DNA of 64,000 nt from Patiria miniata (taxonomy: Eukaryota; Echinodermata; Asteroidea; Valvatida; Asterinidae), in the NCBI RefSeq assembly GCF_015706575.1, contig NW_024037051.1, positions 1,984,001 to 2,048,000 on the forward strand, read 5' to 3'. The position numbers and the translations under genes are program-made. This document shows, piece after piece, positions 47,201-61,440 of this stretch. Within the stretch, counting starts at the first letter, position 1. Each line of letters opens with the position of its first letter. The notes under the pieces were generated by a model. That model made no database searches. It was not told the DNA's origin and saw only the letters and a program-made list of their open reading frames with translations.

Positions 47201-50004
47201 GGCTGTTAGACTGACTGCACATAGGGGTACTATACTGGCATTGATGCGCTATATCTTAAATTTTCTCCGCAAGTACTGGGTTTCAAGACCTGTCCTTTTG
47301 CCAGCTTGTTGGCCTGATCACAAGCTTCCGAACAAGGTATAGTTTGTGCAGAACTTCCCAGGTTAAGGTACCGTTAGGCCGCGATATACGAAGTTCGTGT
47401 CGCGGGCGCTTGCAGGCATGGCTGTTAGACTGACTGCACATAGGGGTACTACTGGCATTGATGCGCTATATCTTAATTTTCTCCGCAAGTACTGGGTTTC
47501 AAGACCTGTCCTTTTGCCAGCTTGTTGGCCTGATCACAAGCTTCCGAACAAGGTATAGTTTGTGCAGAACTTCCCAGGTTAAGGTACCGTTAGGCCGCGA
47601 TATACGAAGTTCGTGTCGCGGGCGCTTGCAGGCATGGCTGTTAGACTGACTGCACATAGGGGTACTACTGGCATTGATGCGCTATATCTTAATTTTCTCC
47701 GCAAGTACTGGGTTTCAAGACCTGTCCTTTTGCCAGCTTGTTGGCCTGATCACAAGCTTCCGAACAAGGTATAGTTTGTGCAGAACTTCCCAGGTTAAGG
47801 TACCGTTAGGCCGCGATATACGAAGTTCGTGTCGCGGGCGCTTGCAGGCATGGCTGTTAGACTGACTGCACATAGGGGTACTACTGGCATTGATGCGCTA
47901 TATCTTAAATTTTCTCCGCAAGTACTGGGTTTCAAGACCTGTCCTTTTGCCAGCTTGTTGGCCTGATCACAAGCTTCCGAACAAGGTATAGTTTGTGCAG
48001 AACTTCCCAGGTTAAGGTACCGTTAGGCCGCGATATACGAAGTTCGTGTCGCGGGCGCTTGCAGGCATGGCTGTTAGACTGACTGCACATAGGGGTACTA
48101 CTGGCATTGATGCGCTATATCTTAAATTTCTCCGCAAGTACTGGTTTCAAGACCTGTCCTTTTGCCAGCTTGTTGGCCTGATCACAAGCTTCCGAACAAG
48201 GTATAGTTTGTGCAGAACTTCCCAGGTTAAGGTACCGTTAGGCCGCGATATACGAAGTTCGTGTCGCGGGCGCTTGCAGGCATGGCTGTTAGACTGACTG
48301 CACATAGGGGTACTATACTGGCATTGATGCGCTATATCTTAAATTTTCTCCGCAAGTACTGGGTTTCAAGACCTGTCCTTTTGCCAGCTTGTTGGCCTGA
48401 TCACAAGCTTCCGAACAAGGTATAGTTTGTGCAGAACTTCCCAGGTTAAGGTACCGTTAGGCCGCGATATACGAAGTTCGTGTCGCGGGCGCTTGCAGGC
48501 ATGGCTGTTAGACTGACTGCACATAGGGGTACTACTGGCATTGATGCGCTATATCTTGAATTTTCTCCGCAAGTACTGGTTTTCAAGACCTGTCCTTTTG
48601 CCAGCTTGTTGGCCTGATCACAAGCTTCCGAACAAGGTATAGTTTGTGCAGAACTTCCCAGGTTAAGGTACCGTTAGGCCGCGATATACGAAGTTCGTGT
48701 CGCGGGCGCTTGCAGGCATGGCTGTTAGACTGACTGCACATAGGGTTCTACTGGCATTGATGCGCTATATCTTGAATTTTCTCCGCAAGTACTGGGTTTC
48801 AAGACCTGTCCTTTTGCCAGCTTGTTGGCCTGATCACAAGCTTCCGAACAAGGTATAGTTTGTGCAGAACTTCCCAGTTAGGTAAGGTACCGTTAGGCCG
48901 CGATATACGAAGTTCGTGTCGCGGGCGCTTGCAGGCATGGCTGTTAGACTGACTGCACATAGGGGTTCTACTGGCATTGATGCGCTATATCTTGAATTTT
49001 CTCCGCAAGTACTGGGTTTCAAGACCTGTCCTTTTGCCAGCTTGTTGGCCTGATCACAAGCTTCCGAACAAGGTATAGTTTGTGCAGAACTTCCCAGGTT
49101 AAGGTACCGTTAGGCCGCGATATACGAAGTTCGTGTCGCGGGCGCTTGCAGGCATGGCTGTTAGACTGACTGCACATAGGGGTTCTACTGGCATTGATGC
49201 GCTATATCTTGAATTTTCTCCGCAAGTACTGGGTTTCAAGACCTGTCCTTTTGCCAGCTTGTTGGCCTGATCACAAGCTTCCGAACAAGGTATAGTTTGT
49301 GCAGAACTTCCCAGGTTAAGGTACCGTTAGGCCGCGATATACGAAGTTCGTGTCGCGGGCGCTTGCAGGCATGGCTGTTAGACTGACTGCACATAGGGGT
49401 ACTACTGGCATTGATGCGCTATATCTTAAATTTTCTCCGCAAGTACTGGGTTTCAAGACCTGTCCTTTTGCCAGCTTGTTGGCCTGATCACAAGCTTCCG
49501 AACAAGGTATAGTTTGTGCAGAACTTCCCAGGTTAAGGTACCGTTAGGCCGCGATATACGAAGTTCGTGTCGCGGGCGCTTGCAGGCATGGCTGTTAGAC
49601 TGACTGCACATAGGGGTACTACTGGCATTGATGCGCTATATCTTAAATTTTCTCCGCAAGTACTGGGTTTCAAGACCTGTCCTTTTGCCAGCTTGTTGGC
49701 CTGATCACAAGCTTCCGAACAAGGTATAGTTTGTGCAGAACTTCCCAGGTTAAGGTACCGTTAGGCCGCGATATACGAAGTTCGTGTCGCGGGCGCTTGC
49801 AGGCATGGCTGTTAGACTGACTGCACATAGGGGTTCTACTGGCATTGATGCGCTATATCTTAATTTTTCTCCGCAAGTACTGGGTTTCAAGACCTGTCCT
49901 TTTGCCAGCTTGTTGGCCTGATCACAAGCTTCCGAACAAGGTATAGTTTGTGCAGAACTTCCCAGGTTAAGGTACCGTTAGGCCGCGATATACGAAGTTC
50001 GCGG
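38278..50004 (+). repeat. Satellite array, 217-bp subfamily A, block 2 (~54 monomers)
   Basis: Continues the interrupted monomer at GTTCGTGTCGCGGG. Monomers from about 40 to 50 kb are almost identical. The main variation is GTACTAC / GTACTATAC / GTTCTAC before TGGCATTGATGC, and CTTAAATTTT / CTTGAATTTT / CTTAATTTT. Runs of neighbours share variants, which suggests local expansion. The block ends at the second N gap. Confidence 0.95.
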
Positions 50005-50504
50005 NNNNNNNNNNNNNNNNNNNNNNNNNNNNNNNNNNNNNNNNNNNNNNNNNNNNNNNNNNNNNNNNNNNNNNNNNNNNNNNNNNNNNNNNNNNNNNNN
50101 NNNNNNNNNNNNNNNNNNNNNNNNNNNNNNNNNNNNNNNNNNNNNNNNNNNNNNNNNNNNNNNNNNNNNNNNNNNNNNNNNNNNNNNNNNNNNNNNNNNN
50201 NNNNNNNNNNNNNNNNNNNNNNNNNNNNNNNNNNNNNNNNNNNNNNNNNNNNNNNNNNNNNNNNNNNNNNNNNNNNNNNNNNNNNNNNNNNNNNNNNNNN
50301 NNNNNNNNNNNNNNNNNNNNNNNNNNNNNNNNNNNNNNNNNNNNNNNNNNNNNNNNNNNNNNNNNNNNNNNNNNNNNNNNNNNNNNNNNNNNNNNNNNNN
50401 NNNNNNNNNNNNNNNNNNNNNNNNNNNNNNNNNNNNNNNNNNNNNNNNNNNNNNNNNNNNNNNNNNNNNNNNNNNNNNNNNNNNNNNNNNNNNNNNNNNN
50501 NNNN
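50005..50504. other. Assembly gap of exactly 500 N
   Basis: 500 undetermined bases between satellite subfamilies A and B. The join is inferred by the assembler and the A-to-B transition is not visible. Confidence 0.95.
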
Positions 50505-53500
50505 TTTGCCAACTTGTTGGCCTCATCACAACCTTCTGAACAAGGTATAGTTGGTGCAGAATTTCTCTGGTTGAGGTACTTTTGACGGCGATATACGAAG
50601 TTTTGTGTCGCGGGCGCTTGCAGGCATTGCTGTTAGACTGACTGCACATAGGGGTACTATTGGCATTGATGCGCTATATCTTAATTTGTCTTCGCAACCA
50701 CTTAGTTTCAAGACCTGTCCTTTCGCCAGCTTGTTGGCCTTATCACAAGCTTTCGAACAAGGTATAGTTTGTGCAGAACTTCCCAGGTTAAGGTACCTTT
50801 TGGCCGCGATATACGAAGTTCGTGTCGCGGGCGCTTGCAGGCATTGCTGTTAGACTGACTGCACATAGGTACTACTAGCATTGATGCGCTATATCTTAAA
50901 TTTTCTCCGCCACCACCGGTTTCAAGACCTGTCCGTTTGACACCTGGTTTTGCCTCATCACAAGCTTCCGAACAAGGTATAGTTTGTGCAGAACTTCCCA
51001 GGTTAAGGTACCTTTACACCGCGATATACGAAGTTCGTGTTGCAGGCGCTTGCAGGCATTGCTGTTAGACTTACTGCACATAGGGTACTACTGGCATTGA
51101 TGCGCTATATCTTAAATTTTCTTCGCCACCACTGGGTTTTAAAGACCTGTCCTTTCCAACTTGTTGGCCTCATCACAACCTTCCGAACAAGGTATAGTTT
51201 GTGCAGAACTTCTCTCGTTGAGGTACCTTTAGACCGCGATATACGAAGTTCGTGTCGAGGGCGCTTGCAGGCATTGCTGTTAGACTGACTGCACATATGG
51301 GTACTACTGCATTGATGCGCTATATCTTAATTGTTCTCCGCAACCACTTAGTTTCAAGACGTGTCCTTTCGCCAGCTTGTTGGCCTTATCACAAGCTTCC
51401 GAACAAGGTATAGTTTGTGCAGAACTTCCCAAGTTAAGGTACCTTAAGACCGCGATATACGAAGTTCGTGTCGCGGGCGCTTGCAGGCATTGCTGTTAGA
51501 CTGACTGCACATAGGGGTACTACTGGCATTGATGCGCTATATCTTAAATTTTCTTCGCAACCACTGGTTTCAAGACCTGTTCTTTTGTTAACTTGTTGGC
51601 CTCATCACAACCTTCCGAACAAGGTATAGTTTGTGCAGAACTTCTCTGGTTGAGGTACCTTTTGACAGCGATATACGAAGTTCGTGTCGAGGGCGCTTGC
51701 AGGCATTGCTGTTAGACTGACTGCACATATGGGTACTATTGTCATTGATGCGCTATATCTTAAATTGTCTCCGCAACCACTTAGTTTCAAGACGTGTCCT
51801 TTTCGCCAGCTTGTTGGCCTTATCACAAGCTTCGGAACAAGGTATAGTTTGTGCAGAACTTCCCAATTAAGGTACCTTTAGGCCGCGATATACGAAGTTC
51901 GTGTCGCGGGCGCTTGCAGGCATTGCTGTTAGACTGACTGCACATAGGGGTACTACTAGCATTGATGCGCTATATCTTAAATTTTCTCCGCCACCACTGG
52001 GTTTCAAGACCTGTCCCTTTGCCACCTGGTTTGCCTCATCACAAGCTTCCGAACAAGGTATAGTTTGTGCAGAACTTCCCAGGTTAAGGTACCTTTAGAC
52101 CGCGATAAACGAAGTTCGTGTCGCGGGCGCTTCCAGGCATTGCTGTTAGACTGACTGCACATAGGGGTACTACTGGCATTGATGCGCTATATCTTAAATT
52201 TCTCATCAACCACTTGGTTTCAAGACGTGTCCATTTGCCAGCTTGTTGGCCTCATCATAAGCTTCCGAACAAGGTATAGTTTGTGCAGAACTTCCAAGGT
52301 TAAGGTACCTTTAGACCGCGATATACGAAGTTCGTGTCGCGGGCGCTTGCAGGCATTGCTGTTAGACTGACTGCACATAGGGGTACTACTGGCATTGATG
52401 CGCTATATCTTGAATTGTCTCCGCAACCATTTGATTTCAAGACCTGTCCTTTCGCCAGCTTGTTGGCCTAATCACAAGCTTCCTAACAAGGTATAGTTTG
52501 TGATGAAATTGCAAGGTTAAGGTACCTTTACACCGCAATATACGAAGTTCGTGGCGCCGGCGCTTGCAGGCATTGCTGTTAGACTGACTGCATATAGGGG
52601 TACTACTGGCATTGATGCGCTATATCTTAATATGCAGCGCAACCACTGGGTTTCAAGACATGTCCTTTTGCCAGCTTGTTTGCCTCATCACAAACTTCCG
52701 AACAAGGTATAGTTTGAGCAGAACTTCCCAGGTTAAGGTACCTTTAGACGGCGATATACGAAGTTCGTGTCGAGGGGCTCTTGCAGGCATTGCTGTTAGA
52801 CTGACTGCACATAGGGGTACTACTGGCATTGATGCGCTATATCTTAAATTTTCTCCGCCACCACTTGGTTTCAAGACGTGTCCTTTCGCCAGCTTTTTTA
52901 CCTTATTACAAGCTTCCGAACAAGGTATAGTTTGTGCAAAACTTCCCAGGTTAAGGTACCTTTAGACCGCGATAAACGAAGTTCGTGTCGCGGGCGCTTG
53001 CAGGCATTGCTGTTAGACTGACTGCACATAGGGGTACTACTGGCATTGATGCGCTATATCTTAAATTTTCTCCGCAACCACTTAGTTTCAAGACGTGTCC
53101 TCTCGACAGCTTGTTGGCCTTATCACAAGCTTCCGAACAAGGTATAGTTTGTGCAGAACTTCCCAGGTTAAGGTACCTTTAGACCGCGATAAACGAAGTT
53201 CGTGTCGCGGGCGTTTGAAGGCATTGCTGTTAGACTGACTGCACATAGGGGTACTACTGGCATTGATGCGCTATATCTTAAATTTTCTCCTCAACCACTT
53301 GGTTTCAAGACGTGTCCATTTGCCAGCTTGTTGGCCTCATCATATGCTTCCGAACAAGGTATAGTTTGTGCAGAACTTCCCAGGTTAAGGTACCTTTAGA
53401 CCGCGATATACGAAGTTCGTGTCGCGGGCGCTTGCAGGCATTGCTGTTAGACTGACTGACATAGGGGTACTATTGGCATTGATGCGCTATATCTTAAATT

Positions 53501-56500
53501 TTCTCCGCCACCACTGGGTTTCAAGACCTGTCCGTTTGACACCTGGTTTGCCTCATCACAAGCTTCCGAACAAGGTATAGTTTGTGCAGAACTTCCCAGG
53601 TTAAGGTACCTTTACACCGCGATATACGAAGTTCGTGTTGCAGGCGCTTGCAGGCATTGCTGTTAGACTTACTGCACATAGGGGTACTACTGGCATTGAT
53701 GCGCTATATCTTAAATTTTCTTCGCCACCACTGGTTTTCAAGACCTGTTCTTTTGCCAACTTGTTGGCCTCATGACAACCTTCCAAACAAGGTATAGTTT
53801 GTGCAGAACTTCTCTGGTTGAGGTACCTTTTGACGGCGATATACGAAGTTCGTGTCGAGGGCGCTTGCAGGCATTGCTGTTAGACTGACTGCACATATGG
53901 GTACTATTGTCATTGATGCGCTATATCTTAAATTGTCTCCGCAACCACTTAGTTTCAAGACGTGTCCTTTCGCCAGCTTGTTTGCCTCATCACAAGCTTC
54001 CGAACAAGGTATAGTTTGTGCAGAACTTCCCAGTTAAGGTACCTTTAGACCGCGATATACGAAGTTCGTGTCGCGGGCGCTTGCAGGCATTGCTGTTAGA
54101 CTGACTGCACATAGGGGTACTACTAGCATTGATGCGCTATATCTTAAATTTTCTCCGCCACCACTGGGTTTCAAGACCTGTCCCTTTGCCACCTGGTTTG
54201 CCTCATCACAAGCTTCCGAACAAGGTATAGTTTGTACAGAACTTCCCAGGTTAAGGTACATTAAGACCGCGATAAACGAAGTTCGTGTCGCGGGCGCTTC
54301 CAGGCATTGCTGTTAGACTGACTGCACATAGGGGTACTACTGGCATTGATGCGCTATATCTTAAATTTTCTCATCAACCACTTGGTTTCATGACGTGTCC
54401 ATTGCCAGCTTGTTGGCCTCATCATAAGCTTCCGAACAAGGTATAGTTTGTGCAGAACTTCCCAGGTTAAGGTACCTTTAGACCGCGATATACGAAGTTC
54501 GTGTCGCGGGCGCTTGCAGGCATTGCTGTTAGACTGACTGCACATAGGGGTACTACTAGCATTGATGCGCTATATCTTAAATTTTCTCCGCCACCACTGG
54601 GTTTCAAGACCTGTCCTTTTGCCACCTGGTTTACCTCATCACAAGCTTCCGAACAAGGTATAGTTTGTGCAGAACTTCCCAGGTTAAGGTACCTTTACAC
54701 CGCAATATACGAAGTTCGTGTCGCGGGCGCTTTCAGGCATTGCTGTTAGACTGACTGCACATAGGGGTACTACTGGCATTGATGCGCTATATCTTGAATT
54801 GTCTCCGCAACCACTTCATTTCAAGACCTGTCCTTTCGCCAGCTTGTTGGCCTAATCACAAGCTTCCTAACAAGGTATAGTTTGTGATGAAATTGCAAGG
54901 TTAAGGTACCTTTACACCGCAATATACGAAGTTCGTGGCGCGGGCGCTTGCAGGCATTGCTGTTAGACTGACTGCATATAGGGGTACTACTGGCATTGAT
55001 GCGCTATATCTTAAATTTTCAGCGCAACCACTGGGTTTCAAGACATGTCCTTTTGCCAGCTTGTTGCCTCATAACAAACTTCCGAACAAGGTATAGTTTG
55101 TGCAGAACTTCCCAGGTTAAGGTACATTTAGACGGCGATATACGAAGTTCGTGTCGAGGGGCGCTTGCAGGCATTGCTGTTAGACTGACTGCACATAGGG
55201 GTACTACTGGCATTGATGCGCTATATCTTAAATTTTCTCCGCCACCACTTGGTTTCAAGACGTGTCCTTTCGCCAGATTTTTTACCTTATTACAAGCTTC
55301 CGAACAAGGTATAGTTTGTGCAGAACTTCCCAGGTTAAGGTACCTTTAGACCGAGATAAACGAAGTTCGTGTCGCGGGCGCTTGCAGGCATTGCTGTTAG
55401 ACTGACTGCACATAGGGGTACTACTGGCATTGATGCGCTATATCTTGAATTTTCTCCTCAACCACTTGGTTTCAAGACGTGTCCATTTCCCAGCTTGTTG
55501 CCTCATCATAAGCTTCCGAACAAGGTAAAGTTTGTGAAGAACTTCCCAGGTTAAGGTACCTTTAGACCGCGATATACGAAGTTCGTGTCGCGGGCGCTTG
55601 CAGGCATTGCTGTTAGACTGACTGCACATATGGGTACTATTGGCATTGATGCGCTATATCTTGAATTGTCTCCGCAACCACATGGTTTCAAGACGTGTCC
55701 TTTCGCCAGCTTGTTGGCCTTATCACAAGCTTCCGAACAAGGTATAGTTTGTGCAGAACTTCCTAAGTTAAGGTACCTTTAGGCCGCGATATACGAAGTT
55801 CGTGTCGCGGGCGCTTGCAGGCATTGCTGTTAGACTGACTGCACATAGGGGTACTACTGGCATTGATGCGCTATATCTTAAATTTTCAGCGAAACCACTG
55901 GGTTTCAAGACCTGTCCTTTTGCCAGCTTGTTTGCCTTATCACAAGCTTCCGAACAAGGTATAGTTGGTGCAGAACTTCCCAGGTTAAGGTACCTTTAGA
56001 CCGCGATATACGAAGTTCGTGTCGCGGGCGCTTGCAGGCATTGCTGTTAGACTGACTGCACATAGGGGTACTACTGGCATTGATGCGCTATATCTTATAT
56101 TTTCTCCGCCACCACTTGGTTTCAAGACGTGTCCTTTTGCCAGCTTGTTGGCCTTATCACAAGCTTCGGAACAAGGTATAGTTTGTGCAGAACTTCTCTG
56201 GTTGAGGTACCTTTTGACGGCGATATACGAAGTTCGTGTCGCGGGCGCTTGCAGGCATTGCTGTTAGACTGACTGCACATATGGGTACTATTGGCATTGA
56301 TGCGCTATATCTTGATTTGTCTCCGCAACCACTTGGTTTCAAGACATGTCCTTTCGCCAGCTTGTTGGCCTTATCACAAGCTTTCGAACAAGGTATAGTT
56401 GGTGCAGAACTTCCCAGGTTAAGGTACCTTTAGGCCGCGATATACGAAGTTCGTGTCACGGGCGCTTGCAGGCATTGCTGTTAGACTGACTGCACATAGG

Positions 56501-59500
56501 GGTACTACTAGCATTGATGCGCTATATCTTAAATTTTCTCCGCCACCACTGGGTTTCAAGACCTGTCCGTTTGACACCTGGTTTGCCTCATCACAAGCTT
56601 CCGAACAAGGTATAGTTTGTGCAGAACTTCCCAGGTTAAGGTACCTTTAGACCGCGATATACGAAGTTCGTGTCGCAGGCGCTTGCAGGCATTGCTGTTA
56701 GACTGACTGCACATAGGGGTACTACTGGCATTGATGCGCTATATCTTAAATTTTCTTCGCCACCACTGGGTTTCAAGACCTGTTCTTTTGCCAACTTGTT
56801 GGCCTCATCACAACCTTCCGAACAAGGTATAGTTTGTGCAGAACTTCTCTGGTTGAGGTACCTTTTGACGGCGATATACGAAGTTCGTGTCGAGGGCGCT
56901 AGCAGGCATTGCTGTTAGACTGACTGCACTTATGGGTACTATTGGCATTGATGCGCTATATCTTAAATTGTCTCCGCAACCACTTGGTTTCAAGACGTGT
57001 CCTTTCGCCAGCTTGTTGGCCTTATCACAAGCTTCGGAACAAGGTATAGTTTGTGCAGAACTTCCCAAGTTAAGGTACCTTTAGGCCGCGATATACGAAG
57101 TTCGTGTCGCGGGCGCTTGCAGGCATTGCTGTTAGACTGACTGCACATAGGGGTACTACTAACATTGATGCGCTATATCTTAAATTTTCTCCGCCACCAC
57201 TGGGTTTCAAGACCTGTCCTTTCGCCAGCTTGTTGGCCTTATCAAAAGCTTCCGAACAAGGTATAGTTTGTGCAGAACTTCCCAGGTTAAGGTACCTTTA
57301 GGCCGCGATATACGAAGTTCGTGTCGCGGGCTCTTGCAGGCATTGCTGTTAGACTGACTGCACATAGGGGTACTACTGGCATTGATGCGCTATATCTTAA
57401 ATTTTCTCTGCCACCACTTGGTGTCAAGACGTGTCCTTTCGCCAGCTTTTTGACCTTATCACAAGCTTCCGAACAAGGCATAGTTTGTGCAGAACTTCCC
57501 AGGTTAAGGTACCTTTAGACCGCGATAAACGAAGTTCGTGTCGCGGGCGCTTGCAGGCATTGCTGTTAGACTGACTGCACATAGGGGTACTACTGGCATT
57601 GATGAGCTATATCTTGAATTGTCTCCGCAACCATTTAGTTTCAAGACGTGTCCTGTCGCCAGCTTGTTGGCCTTATCACAAGCTTCCGAACAAGGTATAG
57701 TTTGTGCAGAACTTCTCTTGTTGAGGTACCTTTTGACGGCGATATACGAAGTTCGTGTCGCGGGCGATTGCAGGCATTGCTGTTAGACTGACTGCACATA
57801 TGGGTACTATTGGCATTGATGCGCTATATCTTGAATTGTCTCCGCAACCACTTGGTTTCAAGACCTGTCCTTTCGCCAGCTTGTTGGCCTTATCACAAGC
57901 TTCGGAACAAGGTATAGTTTGTGCAGAACTTCCCAAGTTAAGGTACCTTTAGGCCGCGATATACGAAGTTCGTGTCGCGGGCGCTTGCAGGCATTGCTGT
58001 TAGACTGACTGCACATAGGGGTACTACTAGCATTGATGCGCTATATCTTAAATTTTCTCCGCCACCACTGGGTTTCAAGACCAGTCCCTTTGCCAGCTTG
58101 TTGGCCTTATCACAAGCTTCCGAACAAGGTATAGTTTGTGCAGAACTTCCGAGGTTAAGGTACCTTTAGACGGCGATATACGAAGTTCGTGTCGCGGGCG
58201 CTTGCAGGCATTGCTGTTAGACTGACTGCACATATGGGTACTACTGGCATTGATGAGCTATATCTTGAATTGTCTCCGCAACCACTTGGTTTCAAGACGT
58301 GTCCTTTCGCCAGCTTGTTGGCCTTATCAAAAGCTTCCGAACAAGGTATAGTTTGTGCAGAACTTCCCAGGTAAAGGTACCTTTAGGCCGCGATATACGA
58401 AGTTCGTGTCGCGGGCGCTTGCAGGCATTGCTGTTAGACTGACTGCACATAGGGGTACTACTGGCATTGATGCGCTATATCTTAAATTTTCAGCGCAACC
58501 ACTGGGTTTCAAGACCTGTCCTTTTGCCAGCTTGTTTGCCTCATCACAAACTTCCGAACAAGGTATAGTTTGAGCAGAACTTCCCAGGTTAAGGTACATT
58601 TAGACGGCGATATACGAAGTTCGTGTCGCGGGCTCTTGCAGGCATTGCTGTTAGACTGACTGCACATAGGGGTACTACTGGCATTGATGCGCTATATCTT
58701 GAATTGTCTCCGCAACCATTTAGTTTCAAGACGTGTCCTGTCGCCAGCTTGTTGGCCTTATCACAAGCTTCCGAACAAGGTATAGTTTGTGCAGAACTTC
58801 TCTTGTTGAGGTACCTTTTGACGGCGATATACGAAGTTCGTGTCGCGGGCGATTGCAGGCATTGCTGTTAGACTGACTGCACATATGGGTACTATTGGCA
58901 TTGATGCGCTATATCTTGAATTGTCTCCGCAACCACTTGGTTTCAAGACCTGTCCTTTCGCCAGCTTGTTGGCCTTATCACAAGCTTCGGAACAAGGTAT
59001 AGTTTGTGCAGAACTTCCCAAGTTAAGGTACCTTTAGGCCGCGATATACGAAGTTCGTGTCGCGGGCGCTTGCAGGCATTGCTGTTAGACTGACTGCACA
59101 TAGGGGTACTACTAGCATTGATGCGCTATATCTTAAATTTTCTCCGCCACCACTGGGTTTCAAGACCAGTCCCTTTGCCAGCTTGTTGGCCTTATCACAA
59201 GCTTCCGAACAAGGTATAGTTTGTGCAGAACTTCCGAGGTTAAGGTACCTTTAGACGGCAATATACGAAGTTCGTGTCGCGGGCGCTTGCAGGCATTGCT
59301 GTTAGACTGACTGCACATATGGGTACTACTGGCATTGATGAGCTATATCTTGAATTGTCTCCGCAACCACTTGGTTTCAAGACGTGTCCTTTCGCCAGCT
59401 TGTTGGCCTTATCAAAAGCTTCCGAACAAGGTATAGTTTGTGCAGAACTTCCCAGGTAAAGGTACCTTTAGGCCGCGATATACGAAGTTCGTGTCGCGGG

Positions 59501-61440
59501 CGCTTGCAGGCATTGCTGTTAGACTGACTGCACATAGGGGTACTACTGGCATTGATGCGCTATATCTTAAATTTTCAGCGAAACCACTGGGTTTCAAGAC
59601 CTGTCCTTTTGCCAGCTTGTTTGCCTCATCACAAACTTCCGAACAAGGTATAGTTTGAGCAGAACTTCCCAGGTTAAGGTACATTTAGACGGCGATATAC
59701 GAAGTTCGTGTCGCGGGCTCTTGCAGGCATTGCTGTTAGACTGACTGCACATAGGGGTACTACTGGCATTGATGCGCTATATCTTAAATTTTCTCCGCCA
59801 CCACTTGGTTTCAAGACGTGTCCTTTCGCCAGCTTTTTGACCTTATCACAAGCTTCCGAACAAGGTATAGTTCGTGCAGAACTTCCCAGGTTAAGGTACC
59901 TTTAGACCGCGATAAACGAAGTTCGTGTCGCGGGCGCTTGCAGACATTGCTGTTAGACTGACTGCACATAGGGGTACTACTGGCATTGATGAGCTATATC
60001 TTGAATTGTCTCCGCAACCACTTAGTTTCAAGACGTGTCCTGTCGCCAGCCTGTTGGCCTTCTCACAAGCTTCCGAACAAGGTATAGTTTGTGCAGAACT
60101 TCCCAGGTTAAGGTACCTTTACACCGCGATATACGAAGTTCGTGTCGCGGGCGCTTGCAGGCATTGGTGTTAGACTGACTGCACATAGGGGTACTACTGG
60201 CATTAATGCGCTATATCTTGAATTTTCTCCTCAACCACTTGGTTTCAAGACCTGTCCATTTGCGAGCTTGTTGGCCTCATCATAAGCTTCCGAACAAGGT
60301 ATAGTTTGTGCAGAACGTCCCAGGTTAAGGTACCTTTAGACCGCGATATACGAAGTTCGTGTCGCGGGCGCTTGCAGGCATTGCTGTTAGACTGACTGCA
60401 CATAGGGGTACTACTGGCATTGATGCGCTATATCTTAAATTTTCAGCGCTACCACTGGGTTTCAAGACCTGTCCTTTTGCCAGCTTGTTTGCCTCATCAC
60501 AAGCTTCCGAACAAGGTATAGTTTGTGCAGAACTTCCCAGGTAAAGGTACCTTTAGGCCGCGATATACGAAGTTCGTGTCGCGGGCGCTTGCAGGCATTG
60601 CTGTTAGACTGACTGCACATAGGGGTACTACTGGCATTGATGCGCTATATCTTATATTTTCTCCGCCACCACTTGGTTTCAAGACGTGTCCTTTTGCCTG
60701 CTTGTTGGCCTTATTACAAGCTTCGGAACAAGGTATAGTTTGTGCAGAACTTCCCAGGTTAAGGTACCTTTAGGCCGCAATATACGAAGTTCGTGTCGCG
60801 GGCGCTTGCAGGCATTGCTGTTAGACTGACTGCACATAGGGGTACTACTAGCATTGATGCGCTATATCTTAAATTTTCTCCGCCACCACTGGGTTTCAAG
60901 ACCTGTCCTTTTGCCACCTGTTTGCCTCATCACAAGCTTCCGAACAATGTATAGTTTGTGCAGAACTTCTTACGTTAAGGTACCTTTACACCGCGATATA
61001 CGAAGTTCGTGTTGCAGGCGCTTGCAGGCATTGCTGTTAGACTTACTGCACATAGGGGTACTACTGGCATTGATGCGCTATATCTTAAATTTTCACCGCT
61101 ACCACTGGGTTTCAAGACCTGTCCTTTTGCCAGCTTGTTTGCCTCATCACAAGCTTCCGAACAAGGTATAGTTTGTGCAGAACTTCCAAGGTAAAGGTAC
61201 CTTTAGACGGCGATATACGAAGTTCGTGTCGCGGGCGCTTGCAGGCAATGCTGTTAGACTGACTGCACATATGGGTGCTACTAGCATTGATGCGCTATAT
61301 CTTGAATTGTCTCCGCAACCACTTGGTTTCAAGACGTGTCCATTCGCCAGCTTGTTAACCTTATCACAAGCTTCCGAACAAGGTATAGTTTGTGCAGAAC
61401 TTCCAAGGTTAAGGTACCTTTAGGCCGCGATATAAGAAGT
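50505..61440 (+). repeat. Satellite array, 217-bp subfamily B (~50 monomers)
   Basis: Same monomer and orientation as subfamily A, but with fixed differences: GGCATTGCTG for GGCATGGCTG, GGTACCTTTAG for GGTACCGTTAG, and CCACCACTGG or CAACCACTT for CAAGTACTGG. Monomers differ more from each other than in A, yet length is a steady 217 bp. Longer repeats of 5 and of 10-11 monomers are visible. No ORF spans monomers. Confidence 0.95.
57538..59707 (+). repeat. Higher-order repeat: five monomers (1,085 bp) duplicated in tandem
   Basis: 57,538-58,622 and 58,623-59,707 share monomer-specific variants in the same order: CCATTTAGTTTC with CCTGTCGCC, TTCTCTTGTTGAGG, GGGCGATTGC, GACCAGTCCC and TCAAAAGCTT. 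They differ at only a few bases. Confidence 0.85.
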
